Below, in pieces: positions 1-7,115 of a stretch of DNA of 12,672 nucleotides (position 1 is its first letter; each line of letters begins with the position of its first letter). The stretch is from NCBI GenBank assembly GCA_031263965.1, contig JAISES010000067.1:1-12672 (forward strand), written 5' to 3'. The position numbers and the translations under genes are program-made. A model generated the notes under the pieces. That model made no database searches, was not told where the DNA came from, and saw only the letters and a program-made list of their open reading frames with translations. This DNA comes from Prevotella sp. Its GTDB lineage: Bacteria > Bacteroidota > Bacteroidia > Bacteroidales > Dysgonomonadaceae.

Positions 1-111
1 TTGCTTGTGCTGGAATTAATGGAAAATCATGGCAATAATTGGAGAGAAAATCTGATGGTACAGAGATTCGCTTGCTGATCAACTTGGGACGTGAGAATTA
101 TTCAGCGAACC
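1..111. other. Left edge, no supported gene
   Basis: One + strand frame is open from the window edge to a TGA at 76-78 (about 25 codons, no recognisable motif) and another closes at 36-38. Either could be the tail of a gene starting outside the window, but neither can be assigned. On the - strand, reading on past the lipoprotein stop at 112-114 gives only about ten codons before the next stop. Confidence 0.4.
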
Positions 112-468
112 CTACTTAAATTCCCTATATGATCCACAGGTTGAATATTTTAAAACGCCAACAAAACTACCTATGGGCAAATTAATCTTTGTTTGCTTAA
201 CAGAAGTTTTGGAATATGAACGTTCTAAAGAGTCTTTTATAAATGCAATAAGTTTATCCGAGCCTCGTGTTTCCTTTGTCTGGGAAGGGGTAATTTCGTC
301 TTTCTCTTTGTTTTCGAAGCCCAAGCCCAGCACTTTCACATCATACTCTTTTGTAAATTGTGAAATAGCTTCATCAAAGTCCTGTTGTTGAATGTCTGAT
401 AAATCTTCCTGCGAACAAGAAAAACACACAAACGCTGCACTCAATGCAGTTAATAAAATCTTTTTCAT
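112..468 (-). CDS. Small putative lipoprotein, possibly C-terminally truncated
   Basis: A 118-residue protein that I do not recognise. The N-terminus is a clear type II signal peptide: two lysines after Met, a hydrophobic stretch (residues 4-17) and a lipobox-like end with Cys18 as the likely lipidated residue (Cys15 is a less likely alternative). Ser-Gln-Glu-Asp follows Cys18, resembling the acidic export signal of surface lipoproteins in Bacteroidetes, so an outer-membrane location is inferred. The rest is hydrophilic and charged, with no catalytic motif. It ends just after a Thr-Cys-Gly-Ser-Tyr segment, which reads like a domain cut short. It is transcribed away from the replication genes and separated from them by about 600 bp. 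It could be phage cargo (for example surface exclusion) or a flanking host gene at an element boundary; the sequence does not decide. Confidence 0.7.
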   Translation of the reverse strand: MKKILLTALSAAFVCFSCSQEDLSDIQQQDFDEAISQFTKEYDVKVLGLGFENKEKDEITPSQTKETRGSDKLIAFIKDSLERSYSKTSVKQTKINLPIGSFVGVLKYSTCGSYREFK

Positions 469-505
469 AAGTTTTAAATTAATGTAAATTATTAAATATT
501 AAAGG

Positions 506-525
506 TTAAGGCCATACGGCCTTAA
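506..525. repeat. Perfect 8-bp inverted repeat with 4-base loop
   Basis: TTAAGGCC, loop ATAC, then GGCCTTAA. It lies 37 bp upstream of the lipoprotein start codon, within its presumed leader or promoter region. It could be an operator or a leader hairpin. Neither side is followed by a run of T, so a Rho-independent terminator is less likely. The GC-rich core stands out in otherwise AT-rich DNA. Confidence 0.6.
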
Positions 526-713
526 ATGATTCAGTACAGATCAAGTTTCTTCATCGTGAAAATTAATCAAAATGAGTGTTTTACTCCCCTTATAATTTCA
601 TTTTATAAAAATACAAATGCAAAAATATATAAATATTTCCTAATTACATGACAAAAATCCAAATATATTTCAAGACAACCGTATCAAATTTTCAAGATTT
701 TTTTCAGATAACC

Positions 714-731
714 TATATCTAGAGTTGTTTT
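714..731 (+). repeat. 18-bp direct repeat, copy 1
   Basis: Reads TATATCTAGAGTTGTTTT. It matches the copy at 827-844 at 16 of 18 positions. Both lie in non-coding DNA between the divergent genes. In DNA this AT-rich a chance match is possible, so a binding-site role is only a suggestion. Confidence 0.35.
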
Positions 732-826
732 ATAAAGTATCTTCCTGATACTGTGTTTATCTTTCCGTTCAGATACTAATGTGTAAGGCTATTTTCCTTA
801 GTGACTTTTAGAAATTTTTTCGTAAA

Positions 827-844
827 TATATTTAGAGTTCTTTT
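827..844 (+). repeat. 18-bp direct repeat, copy 2
   Basis: Reads TATATTTAGAGTTCTTTT, the partner of 714-731, 113 bp downstream of it. The shared core is TAGAGTT. Same caution about chance similarity. Confidence 0.35.
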
Positions 845-965
845 TAGATGAAATATTATCCGATATAACGTTTTTGTTTCATAAATATGTTAAATAGACT
901 ATTTATATATATGTGTATATTAAATAATATAAATAGTATATTAACTAATTATCAATACTATACAA

Positions 966-1016
966 TTTGCATAGTTATTTGCATAATTAAATGTTTAAAA
1001 ATTATTTGCACAATTA
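966..1016 (+). repeat. Three 12-bp direct repeats overlapping the promoter
   Basis: Units are 966-977 (TTTGCATAGTTA), 978-989 (TTTGCATAATTA) and 1005-1016 (TTTGCACAATTA). The first two are exactly tandem; the third starts 27 bp after the second, and its TTTG is the -33 box of the proposed promoter. Each unit differs from the next by one base. This arrangement suggests an operator or activator site controlling the replication operon. The bound protein is not identifiable from the window. Confidence 0.6.
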
Positions 1017-1035
1017 TGTTTTTTATATACCTTTG
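1005..1035 (+). promoter_or_regulatory. Bacteroides-type promoter of the replication operon
   Basis: TTTG at 1005-1008, a 19-bp spacer, then TACCTTTG at 1028-1035. This matches the known Bacteroidales housekeeping consensus TTTG-N19-21-TAnnTTTG exactly. Transcription would start near 1042, leaving a leader of about 27 bases that ends in an A-rich stretch before the ATG at 1069. The promoter lies inside the longer reading frame that opens at 991, which argues that the upstream ATG is not used. Confidence 0.75.
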
Positions 1036-1068
1036 CCTTTAATAAACCAAAAAAATGTATTTTATGTA

Positions 1069-1539
1069 ATGATTAAAAGTAAAGGCATTATCCATGTAAA
1101 CAATGGCAACGCCGACAAAACAGAGCTGATGGATTCCGTTCATGAACTGGAAGATGGCGAATACGGCTATCTTCTTTTTGACAAGGAACCAAATAAAGCT
1201 CTACCTCAATTGAAGTACCTGTTTGGAATCGTGTTAAAGCGAATATCCGATGCTCTTCCCGAACATCCGTCAACAGGTGCCCTATACAGTTACTTTGAAG
1301 AGATATATGCTCCGGTAAGAACTGATATAATCGCAGGGGAAAAGTATGAATACTTCGACCTGAAAACAGAAAAATCAATTGAGGTGAATGATATTATCGA
1401 GAAAATCATTCGCCATGCTGAAACTGAATGGGGCATCAAAGAAATCCCGGCGAGGGATGAATTAAAAGCTCCGGAAGCCAGGGAACTCTATGCAGGAGCC
1501 TACGCTTCCCAGTGGGAAAATTATTCTCGGAAAATTTAA
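1069..1539 (+). CDS. First gene of the operon; unrecognised protein, possibly NinB/Orf-like
   Basis: A 156-residue protein from the ATG at 1069. The frame is open from 991, but that stretch contains the promoter and codes for an atypical Phe/Tyr/Asn-rich leader. The body has an acidic segment (about 26-31), a Leu-rich helix around Leu-Lys-Tyr-Leu-Phe-Gly (48-53), and a C-terminal Trp-Gly-Ile...Ile-Pro then Asp-Glu-Leu-Lys and Glu-Ala-Arg-Glu-Leu-Tyr pattern (121-141). The layout (small protein, Asn/Gln plus Tyr helix, then a Gly-Ile/Pro C-terminal motif) faintly recalls the phage NinB/Orf recombination mediators, which help load recombinase onto SSB-coated DNA. That would suit its place directly before the ssDNA-binding protein, but this is a guess by layout. 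It is predicted cytoplasmic. The gap to the next start is 16 bp. Confidence 0.8.
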   Translation: MIKSKGIIHVNNGNADKTELMDSVHELEDGEYGYLLFDKEPNKALPQLKYLFGIVLKRISDALPEHPSTGALYSYFEEIYAPVRTDIIAGEKYEYFDLKTEKSIEVNDIIEKIIRHAETEWGIKEIPARDELKAPEARELYAGAYASQWENYSRKI

Positions 1540-1555
1540 TATCATTCTTACAGAA

Positions 1556-2905
1556 ATGACGGAACAAGAAAAAAAATTATCTCCATTTGACGTTTTCAGT
1601 CAGGTGCAGGAAACTTACGAAGAAGCAAAAAAGAAAAGTGCGAGCGAATCCGGAAACCGCACAAAACATTTCAGAATGACAGGCGACGGTACGCATAACG
1701 TCCGCATACTCCCTTTAGCCCCTGTTATTGACAAAGATGGAAATGCCCTGCCTATGACCCGGAAAGGATATGAGTATCCGATCAAGGATATGGTACTGAA
1801 AATTGTCGGCAAAGACAATAAAGGCAAAGAAAAAACAACCTATGTAAATGTATGTAACGCCAATTATGCCTTCCCTGATTTAAAATGCGACCTTATTGAT
1901 GAATACGTTTCTGTTGCCTGTGAAAAATACAGCTCCGATGAAGCTCTTATTAAAAAGGTCAAGGAAAGCAGCTTTAACGGAGGCTTGAAATGGAACTCCA
2001 ATCGTTGCATGTACATATTGGATGCGGACAAACGGGCCGACGGAATACAAATCCTTAGCTTGTCTTATTCCCAGTATAAGGACCTGGAAGACCGGAAGAT
2101 CAAACTTTGGGAAAAACTGCTCAAAAAGAGGAAGGCTCCATGTCCGGTCTCATCCGTCGAAGACGCGTATCTCGTTGAGATAACCCGCAAAACAGAAAAG
2201 AAGAAGACAGAATATTCATTTAACATCGATGCCGTTTCAGATGTGGACGTGCTGAGCGATGAAGAACTGCAAGCCCTGCTTGACGCTCCACGCTTACCGG
2301 AAGCCCTTTACCGTTACACAAGGTTCCACCTGGAGGCAACTGTCGCTTTCCTTAAACAATTCGACGAAAAGCTTCAGATTGAAGTCATGAGCGACGACAG
2401 GATTGCGGATTGTATCGACAAAATCAAAATGACTCTTCCTGCCGACGATACCAGCCATTTCACATTTGACGGAAGCGCGGACAATTCTTCAGCGCAATCC
2501 GGCAGCAATGGGATAGACGCTTTGTGGGATGCTTATGATCGTCTGGAAGAAACCGGACTCGATGATAAATCGGAAGAAGGGCAGGACCTTCGCGCTGATA
2601 TTAAAGAATTTATTGAGTCGAAGGGTCTCGATGTAACTGTTTCCCGCAAAAAAACAAATCTGGATCTGCTCCAGGAAATCGAAGATGTTTCATCTGAAGC
2701 CGGAGATAATGACAAGCAAGGCGCGGAACCAGAGCCAGAACCGGAAGAGCCTGCCGAAGAAGCGGCTGAAGAACCTGAAAATGATCCGGAGCCAGAGCCG
2801 GAACCGGAAACGCGCTCTTCAAGAAGAGGCCGCAACGATGACACCAGTGAGCCTGCCGCACGTTCCGAAAGACGCAGCGCACGCCCGGAAAGAAGAAGAA
2901 GGTAA
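1556..2905 (+). CDS. Phage ssDNA-binding protein, gp32-like
   Basis: A 449-residue protein from the ATG at 1556; the in-frame ATG at 1490 lies inside the previous gene. It would coat single-stranded DNA during replication and recombination. Evidence: an N-terminal polar helix (1-30), the Asn-Val-Arg-Ile-Leu-Pro-Leu motif (48-54) typical of T4 gp32-type and other phage SSBs, then an OB-like region in which residues 140-172 match the family pattern (Lys-Trp-Asn...Tyr-Ile-Leu-Asp...Ile-Gln-Ile-Leu-Ser-Leu-Ser). A conserved-looking helical part runs to about 300, followed by a linker and another predicted helical segment (315-380). The end is unusual: residues 391-419 are Glu/Pro low complexity, as in the protein-recruiting acidic tails of SSBs, but the last 30 residues are Arg-rich (12 Arg, 5 acidic). 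At about 450 residues it is longer than T4 gp32 (about 300). Its position before the SbcD/SbcC genes supports the call. Confidence 0.8.
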   Translation: MTEQEKKLSPFDVFSQVQETYEEAKKKSASESGNRTKHFRMTGDGTHNVRILPLAPVIDKDGNALPMTRKGYEYPIKDMVLKIVGKDNKGKEKTTYVNVCNANYAFPDLKCDLIDEYVSVACEKYSSDEALIKKVKESSFNGGLKWNSNRCMYILDADKRADGIQILSLSYSQYKDLEDRKIKLWEKLLKKRKAPCPVSSVEDAYLVEITRKTEKKKTEYSFNIDAVSDVDVLSDEELQALLDAPRLPEALYRYTRFHLEATVAFLKQFDEKLQIEVMSDDRIADCIDKIKMTLPADDTSHFTFDGSADNSSAQSGSNGIDALWDAYDRLEETGLDDKSEEGQDLRADIKEFIESKGLDVTVSRKKTNLDLLQEIEDVSSEAGDNDKQGAEPEPEPEEPAEEAAEEPENDPEPEPEPETRSSRRGRNDDTSEPAARSERRSARPERRRR

Positions 2906-2919
2906 TTAACTCCAACATG

Positions 2920-2943
2920 GGCGCGTCATTCAATTGGCGTGCC
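2920..2943 (+). other. Weak hairpin between the SSB and SbcD-like genes
   Basis: GGCGCG (2920-2925) can pair with CGTGCC (2938-2943), including one G-U pair, around a 12-base loop. It lies in a 54-bp gap, one of the longest inside the operon. There is no T-run after it, so an RNA-processing or weak attenuation role is more plausible than full termination. Confidence 0.3.
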
Positions 2944-2959
2944 TTAAATCCACTGATTT

Positions 2960-4000
2960 ATGACGGAAAACAGAATTCCGTGTGCATTATTGATAAATGA
3001 TGTTCACGTAAGCAAGGATAATATTCCCGAATTTCAAAAGAATTGGGACGAGGCATTGTCTGTATGCCGGGAGAATAAGATCACCGATCTGATTGTTGGC
3101 GGCGATTTATGGCAAAGCAGGTCTTCCCAGACATTAAACACATTACTGGCTATCCGGGACGCTTTTATAAAAAGTAACAAGGCGGGTATCGATGTAACAT
3201 TAGCGGAGGGGAACCATTGTAAAGTCGATCAGGAATCCCTTTATGGGTACAGCCATGTTTTCGATCAGTACCCAGGCGTATTTGCGATAGATGATGTGAA
3301 GCGTTACGATTACGATAATGTCTCACTCTATATAATGAGTTATTTCCCTGAAAACGGGAGCTTTCCGGACCGGTTGAACTGTCTTGTTAAAGACCTCAAT
3401 AAATCCCGTTACAACATACTTTACGCCCATCAGGGCATCAATGGCGCGTTGGGGGCGGCTATCGATGGAGAATTACCCACTAAGGTATTTAAAGATTTCG
3501 ACCGGGTATTGGTCGGTCATTACCACAACCGCTGTAAAATCAAAAATACGGATATTGAGTATATCGGCAGCTCCAGACAGCACAATTTCGGAGAGGACGA
3601 AGAAAAAGGGTACACGATCCTTTATTCGGATGGCAGCACAAAATTCATTAAGAACCAGGTCAATATCCGCTACAAAGTTTTTGAACTTACATCCAGGCAG
3701 ATAACCGATGAAATGCTGGCCGGGGTTACAGCGCTTACCCGGAATCCCCAGTATCTGGTAAAAACAAAAATCAGTTGCGGCGCAACCGAAGCTTCATTGA
3801 TAGATAAAGACAAATTGCTTGAAGCCGGAGTGTCAAAGATTGATATTATTACAGAAGACCTTATTGCCGGAGCATGTCAATCCGCTACCCTGGAAACCAA
3901 GTTTGATAAAACCGGCATTAAAAAAGAATATACCGGCTTTTGTGAGCAAAAAGAAGTTCCTGATGAATTAGGTTTAAAATACCTCGATAAAATTAATTGA
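2960..4000 (+). CDS. sbcD: SbcD/Mre11-like nuclease subunit (T4 gp47 type)
   Basis: A 346-residue metallophosphoesterase that should pair with the next gene product to process DNA ends and hairpins for recombination-dependent replication. Motifs in order: Asp14-x-His16 (motif I), Gly-Gly-Asp49 (motif II), Gly-Asn85-His86 (motif III), His157 in Tyr-Ala-His-Gln (motif IV) and Gly-His187-Tyr-His189 (motif V). These are the metal and catalytic ligands of the Mre11/SbcD family, so the enzyme is predicted active. Motif III reads Gly-Asn-His-Cys rather than the usual Gly-Asn-His-Asp. The catalytic core spans about 8-215; the C-terminal 130 residues would form the capping and SbcC-binding part. Length matches T4 gp47 (about 340). 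The ATG at 2960 starts just before motif I. Its TGA is followed after 2 bp by the ATG of the SbcC-like gene, consistent with translational coupling of a two-subunit complex. Confidence 0.92.
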   Translation: MTENRIPCALLINDVHVSKDNIPEFQKNWDEALSVCRENKITDLIVGGDLWQSRSSQTLNTLLAIRDAFIKSNKAGIDVTLAEGNHCKVDQESLYGYSHVFDQYPGVFAIDDVKRYDYDNVSLYIMSYFPENGSFPDRLNCLVKDLNKSRYNILYAHQGINGALGAAIDGELPTKVFKDFDRVLVGHYHNRCKIKNTDIEYIGSSRQHNFGEDEEKGYTILYSDGSTKFIKNQVNIRYKVFELTSRQITDEMLAGVTALTRNPQYLVKTKISCGATEASLIDKDKLLEAGVSKIDIITEDLIAGACQSATLETKFDKTGIKKEYTGFCEQKEVPDELGLKYLDKIN

Positions 4001-4002
4001 AT

Positions 4003-6330
4003 ATGTGGTCATTAATAAATATTACAGCAGAAAATATAGCGGCTTTTAAAGAGTTTAACTATGATCTTACGCAAGGCGTTACCACTCTTGTGTTTGGAAA
4101 CAATATGGATAATGACTCGCAAGGCTCCAACGGGTCCGGTAAATCCGCTTTATTGGAAGCTATCGCAATCGCTTTTACCGGCGAGTCTTTACGAAAGGTT
4201 AAAATAGACGAGATAATTAACGACTCCTCCGAAGAAGCTTTTGTGAAATCTGTTTTTCACAACAGTTTGTCCGGGGAAGAGTTTGAGGTTATAAGGACTT
4301 TATCCAGGAAAAAATCGCAACATGTTGAATGCCATATCTATAAAAACGGTAAAGAAATCAATACCGGTGAAACAAAGCAATCCGGTTTTCCGGAATACAA
4401 CAAATATATCCTTGAAAAGATCGGCCTCTCCAAAGACGATATTTTCAGCAACTTCATTCTGAGCAAACATAAATTCCAATGTTTCCTTTCCAGTCCGGAT
4501 AAAGATAAAAAAGAGATCATCAACCGTTTTTCCAACGCTATTATAGTTGACGATGCGATTGAAGCTTTAAACAAGGACCTTACTCCTGAAGTAGAATCAT
4601 TGAGACAGGCTGAACTTAAAGTTTCTTCTATTGAAGGCAGTATAACCGCCATAGAGGAGCAGATCGTCAAAGCAAAAGACGATGAAGTAAACTATAAAAA
4701 CAACAAGTCCCAACGAAAAAAAGAACTGGAGGAGGCTATTGGAGAAAAGGAAAAATCTATCGGCAATCTGAATTCCCTTATCCGTGAGAATAAAAACAGG
4801 ATTTCCGAATTGGATGGCGCCTATAATTCAATTATTGAGATTGAAAAAGACGAAAACCTGTCATTGGAAGATTGCCATAACTCGATCCGGTCATTGTTCA
4901 CCCAGAAAAACATTTTGGGGTTTGAAGACTGGAGCGGAAAATCATCGGGGTTGTCGGGGAAGTTAACATTGTTGCATGCACAACAGAAAGATACGATTGA
5001 AAATATTGAAGAAGCTTTGGCGGAGTACGAAAAAACAAAATCGGAGCTCGACAAGATGCGGAAATCCTATGAAGCCTGTAAAACAACTAATTCCCAGGAA
5101 GAAGAACAATTAAAAGAAGAGTTGGGCCTTCTCAGGGAAAAGGCAGGAAAGGCTGAAAAAGAGTTAGGGGCTATCCGGCAACAACAGCAACAAACAAAGC
5201 GGCGGATCAGCGATTTGGAGAATAAGATCGCAGGCGAAATCAGTTGTCCTAAATGTCGGCATATTTTTGTTTTGGAACCGGATGTAGACGTCGCTTCCAC
5301 GAAGAAAGAGGTTGAAAAACTGAAAGGGGACAACCAGATTCTTTTAAATCAATTTGCAAAAAAAGAAGACGAATCGAGAAATTTCTCTATCCGGCAAGAT
5401 CAGGTTAAATCCAAACAAAAAACATTATCCGAAGCGTTAGAGCAGGAATATGAAAAACTTCGCCGTAAAACACAGGAAGTGAACTGCCTGAATGAAAACT
5501 GCCAGTCGTTGAAAGAACAGAACGATTCCATCAACGGCAAAGTAAAGCAAGTCGAAGACAGCCTTAACCGCGTATTGGACGATATGTTTGATTCGGCTTA
5601 TAATATTGTAGAAAAGCTGACAAAGGAATGCGAGTCCCAGGTTACACAAAAAGAAATAGATATTTCTACATATAAAGGCTCCATATCCACCTTTCGAAGA
5701 TCAATAGAAGAATTGGATATAGTCAAGGACGATTCCCTCATTATAAAACTGGAGGATAGTTTAAAAGAATACGAAGCAAGCGGCGAAAAAGCCAGGCACA
5801 ACAAACAGCAGTTTGAAAACCGGGTAAACGAACTAAAAGAGCAGGAGCAACGGTTCCTTGAATTCAAAACGCATCTGGCAAACAGCAAGATAGATGCTTT
5901 GGGACAAATGACCAATGATTTCCTGGAACAGATAGGCAGCGATATCCGGATTCGTTTCAGCGGCTATACCGTGTTGAAAAGCGGCAAAGTGCGCGATAAG
6001 ATTTCCATCTCTTTGATCCGGAACGGTATCGATTGCGGCTCGTTCGACAAATTCTCCGAAGGGGAAAAGGCCCGTGTTAACCTGGCGAATATTCTTGCGA
6101 TGCACAAATTGACGAATGTAAGCTGTGAGGACGGGAAAGGCCTCGATTTACTGGTGTTGGACGAGATCATGGACGCAACAGACGAATCCGGATTATCCAA
6201 CATCTTTGAAGCGTTGAACTCCCTCCGGATTACATCCCTGGTGGTTAGTCACGGCAATATAGCCGAAAACTATCCGCACAGATTAATTGTGAATAAGAAA
6301 AACAATGTATCATTTATAAATGAAAACTAA
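4003..6330 (+). CDS. sbcC: SbcC/Rad50-like ATPase subunit (T4 gp46 type)
   Basis: A 775-residue SMC-like ATPase, partner of the SbcD-like nuclease. Walker A is Gly-Ser-Asn-Gly-Ser-Gly-Lys-Ser at 41-48. Two long charged coiled coils (about 190-410 and 430-625) flank a zinc-hook Cys-Pro-Lys-Cys at 415-418, where two molecules would join through a shared zinc ion. The C-terminal lobe has the ABC signature region Phe-Ser-Glu-Gly-Glu (684-688), Walker B ending in Asp720-Glu721 followed by a D-loop, and the switch histidine at 750. All parts of a working ATPase are present. At 775 residues it is longer than T4 gp46 (about 560) but shorter than E. coli SbcC (about 1050). I start at the ATG at 4003; a TTG two codons earlier overlaps the sbcD stop and is less likely. 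The stop overlaps the next gene by 11 bases. Confidence 0.93.
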   Translation: MWSLINITAENIAAFKEFNYDLTQGVTTLVFGNNMDNDSQGSNGSGKSALLEAIAIAFTGESLRKVKIDEIINDSSEEAFVKSVFHNSLSGEEFEVIRTLSRKKSQHVECHIYKNGKEINTGETKQSGFPEYNKYILEKIGLSKDDIFSNFILSKHKFQCFLSSPDKDKKEIINRFSNAIIVDDAIEALNKDLTPEVESLRQAELKVSSIEGSITAIEEQIVKAKDDEVNYKNNKSQRKKELEEAIGEKEKSIGNLNSLIRENKNRISELDGAYNSIIEIEKDENLSLEDCHNSIRSLFTQKNILGFEDWSGKSSGLSGKLTLLHAQQKDTIENIEEALAEYEKTKSELDKMRKSYEACKTTNSQEEEQLKEELGLLREKAGKAEKELGAIRQQQQQTKRRISDLENKIAGEISCPKCRHIFVLEPDVDVASTKKEVEKLKGDNQILLNQFAKKEDESRNFSIRQDQVKSKQKTLSEALEQEYEKLRRKTQEVNCLNENCQSLKEQNDSINGKVKQVEDSLNRVLDDMFDSAYNIVEKLTKECESQVTQKEIDISTYKGSISTFRRSIEELDIVKDDSLIIKLEDSLKEYEASGEKARHNKQQFENRVNELKEQEQRFLEFKTHLANSKIDALGQMTNDFLEQIGSDIRIRFSGYTVLKSGKVRDKISISLIRNGIDCGSFDKFSEGEKARVNLANILAMHKLTNVSCEDGKGLDLLVLDEIMDATDESGLSNIFEALNSLRITSLVVSHGNIAENYPHRLIVNKKNNVSFINEN

Positions 6331-6823
6331 TCATGGAGACAAGGTAGAAGATTCCAAAGTAACACTGGATAACGTTATGAGTGTAGATATCGCAACCCAT
6401 ACGGGATATTATTCAACTCACGGCAGCGGAACCTGGGACTTTACAGAAAGCATGCGAAGGAACAATAACAAGCAGCACCAGGCTTTTCGGGAGACGTTAA
6501 TTGATTTTATCCAAAAGTATAATATCAAACAGATAGTAGCAGAAGATGTGAGTTGCGGCCGTTCCATGTCCCAATTTAAAGCAACGGTAAAATTATCGGA
6601 ATTCAGGGGCATCCTGATGGAAATATGCGACAGCCTTGATTTACCGGAGCCGGTATTTATTAACCTGAAAACGGTAAAAAAATGGGCTACCGGAAACGGC
6701 AACGCTGACAAAGAAATGATGATAAGGTTTTGCAAAACACGCTGGAAAACAAATCCTGTGGACGATAACGAAGCCGATGCCACCCACATCTTTATGTATT
6801 ATATAAGGAAATTTAACCTGTAA
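6320..6823 (+). CDS. RuvC-fold Holliday junction resolvase
   Basis: A 167-residue nuclease of the RNase H/RuvC fold, likely resolving branched recombination and replication intermediates before packaging. The acidic metal-binding set is visible: Asp23 in the first strand (Ser-Val-Asp-Ile-Ala-Thr...Gly), Glu75 after Ile-Val-Ala, and a C-terminal Asp-Asp-Asn-Glu-Ala-Asp-Ala cluster (148-154) whose Asp149 and Asp153 fit the last two ligands. Size matches RuvC (about 170). The start at 6320 overlaps the SbcC-like gene by 11 bases; an internal ATG at 6377 would begin only three residues before Asp23 and would shorten the first strand, so 6320 is preferred. T4 uses the unrelated endonuclease VII (gp49) for this step, so this is a functional substitution. 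A role other than junction cleavage cannot be excluded from motifs alone. Confidence 0.85.
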   Translation: MKTNHGDKVEDSKVTLDNVMSVDIATHTGYYSTHGSGTWDFTESMRRNNNKQHQAFRETLIDFIQKYNIKQIVAEDVSCGRSMSQFKATVKLSEFRGILMEICDSLDLPEPVFINLKTVKKWATGNGNADKEMMIRFCKTRWKTNPVDDNEADATHIFMYYIRKFNL

Positions 6824-6836
6824 AAATTAAACCATA

Positions 6837-7115
6837 ATGAGTACAGCCAGACGGAACAGACGAGCCATGGCCCGTCAATCACAGAAACATTTTAAAATCC
6901 TTGCCGAATTATTAATGGGATTTTACGAATTCCTGGAAAAGAAAGATAAACCGGACGACGGGCAGGTCCGTAAGGAATTCATCGAAAGGGAAGAATGCTG
7001 GAAGCGTTACTGTACCTCCAATCAATTGACTGAAGAAGCATCTCTATTATTCAATAAAGAAGTGGCTCAGTCATGGAAGAACAGGTACGCGAAGGAATTC
7101 CCGACCGGGAACTAA
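6837..7115 (+). CDS. Small basic protein, unknown function
   Basis: A 92-residue protein that I do not recognise. The first 20 residues are strongly basic (five Arg in positions 5-13, plus Lys17 and Lys20), then a predicted helix (20-36) and a charged, helical remainder rich in Glu and Lys. There is no Cys pair, signal peptide or membrane segment. It starts 13 bp after the resolvase stop and overlaps the sigma-factor gene by 43 bases, so it is probably made in fixed proportion to it. A DNA-binding or sigma-partner role is conceivable from charge and position only. The frame, A-rich upstream region and operon context support it as a real gene. Confidence 0.7.
   Translation: MSTARRNRRAMARQSQKHFKILAELLMGFYEFLEKKDKPDDGQVRKEFIEREECWKRYCTSNQLTEEASLLFNKEVAQSWKNRYAKEFPTGN

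Larger units (their letters stand above)
469..1004. other. AT-rich divergent intergenic region
   Basis: No convincing gene in about 535 bp between the leftward lipoprotein gene and the rightward replication genes. It is very AT-rich, above all at 880-965. It holds a perfect 8-bp inverted repeat (506-525), a 6-bp inverted repeat (AGTATC/GATACT, 736-752), a 7-bp inverted repeat around one base (891-905), two near-identical 18-mers (714-731, 827-844) and the first two units of a 12-bp repeat (966-989). It is a natural place for divergent promoters, operators or a replication origin, but only the promoter at its right end is well supported. Confidence 0.6.

Noticed and set aside
568..621. Possible leftward promoter boxes for the lipoprotein gene (568-575, 614-621)
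   Set aside because: Each -7-like box has one mismatch and neither has a CAAA (-33 complement) at 19-21 bp.
991..1068. N-terminal extension of the first operon gene starting at the ATG at 991
   Set aside because: The stretch contains a consensus promoter and part of the 12-bp repeats, and its codons give an atypical peptide; the ATG at 1069 fits the expected leader.
1490..1555. Earlier ATG for the ssDNA-binding protein
   Set aside because: It lies inside the preceding gene in another frame; the ATG at 1556 follows the upstream stop by 16 bp and begins a typical polar N-terminal helix.
2533..2933. Open frames on the - strand and in the other + frame across the SSB tail
   Set aside because: They are by-products of the Glu/Pro/Arg low-complexity coding sequence; the - strand product is a Ser/Gly repeat with no promoter or context.
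3997..4002. TTG start for the SbcC-like protein
   Set aside because: It adds two residues only and overlaps the preceding stop; an ATG follows at 4003.
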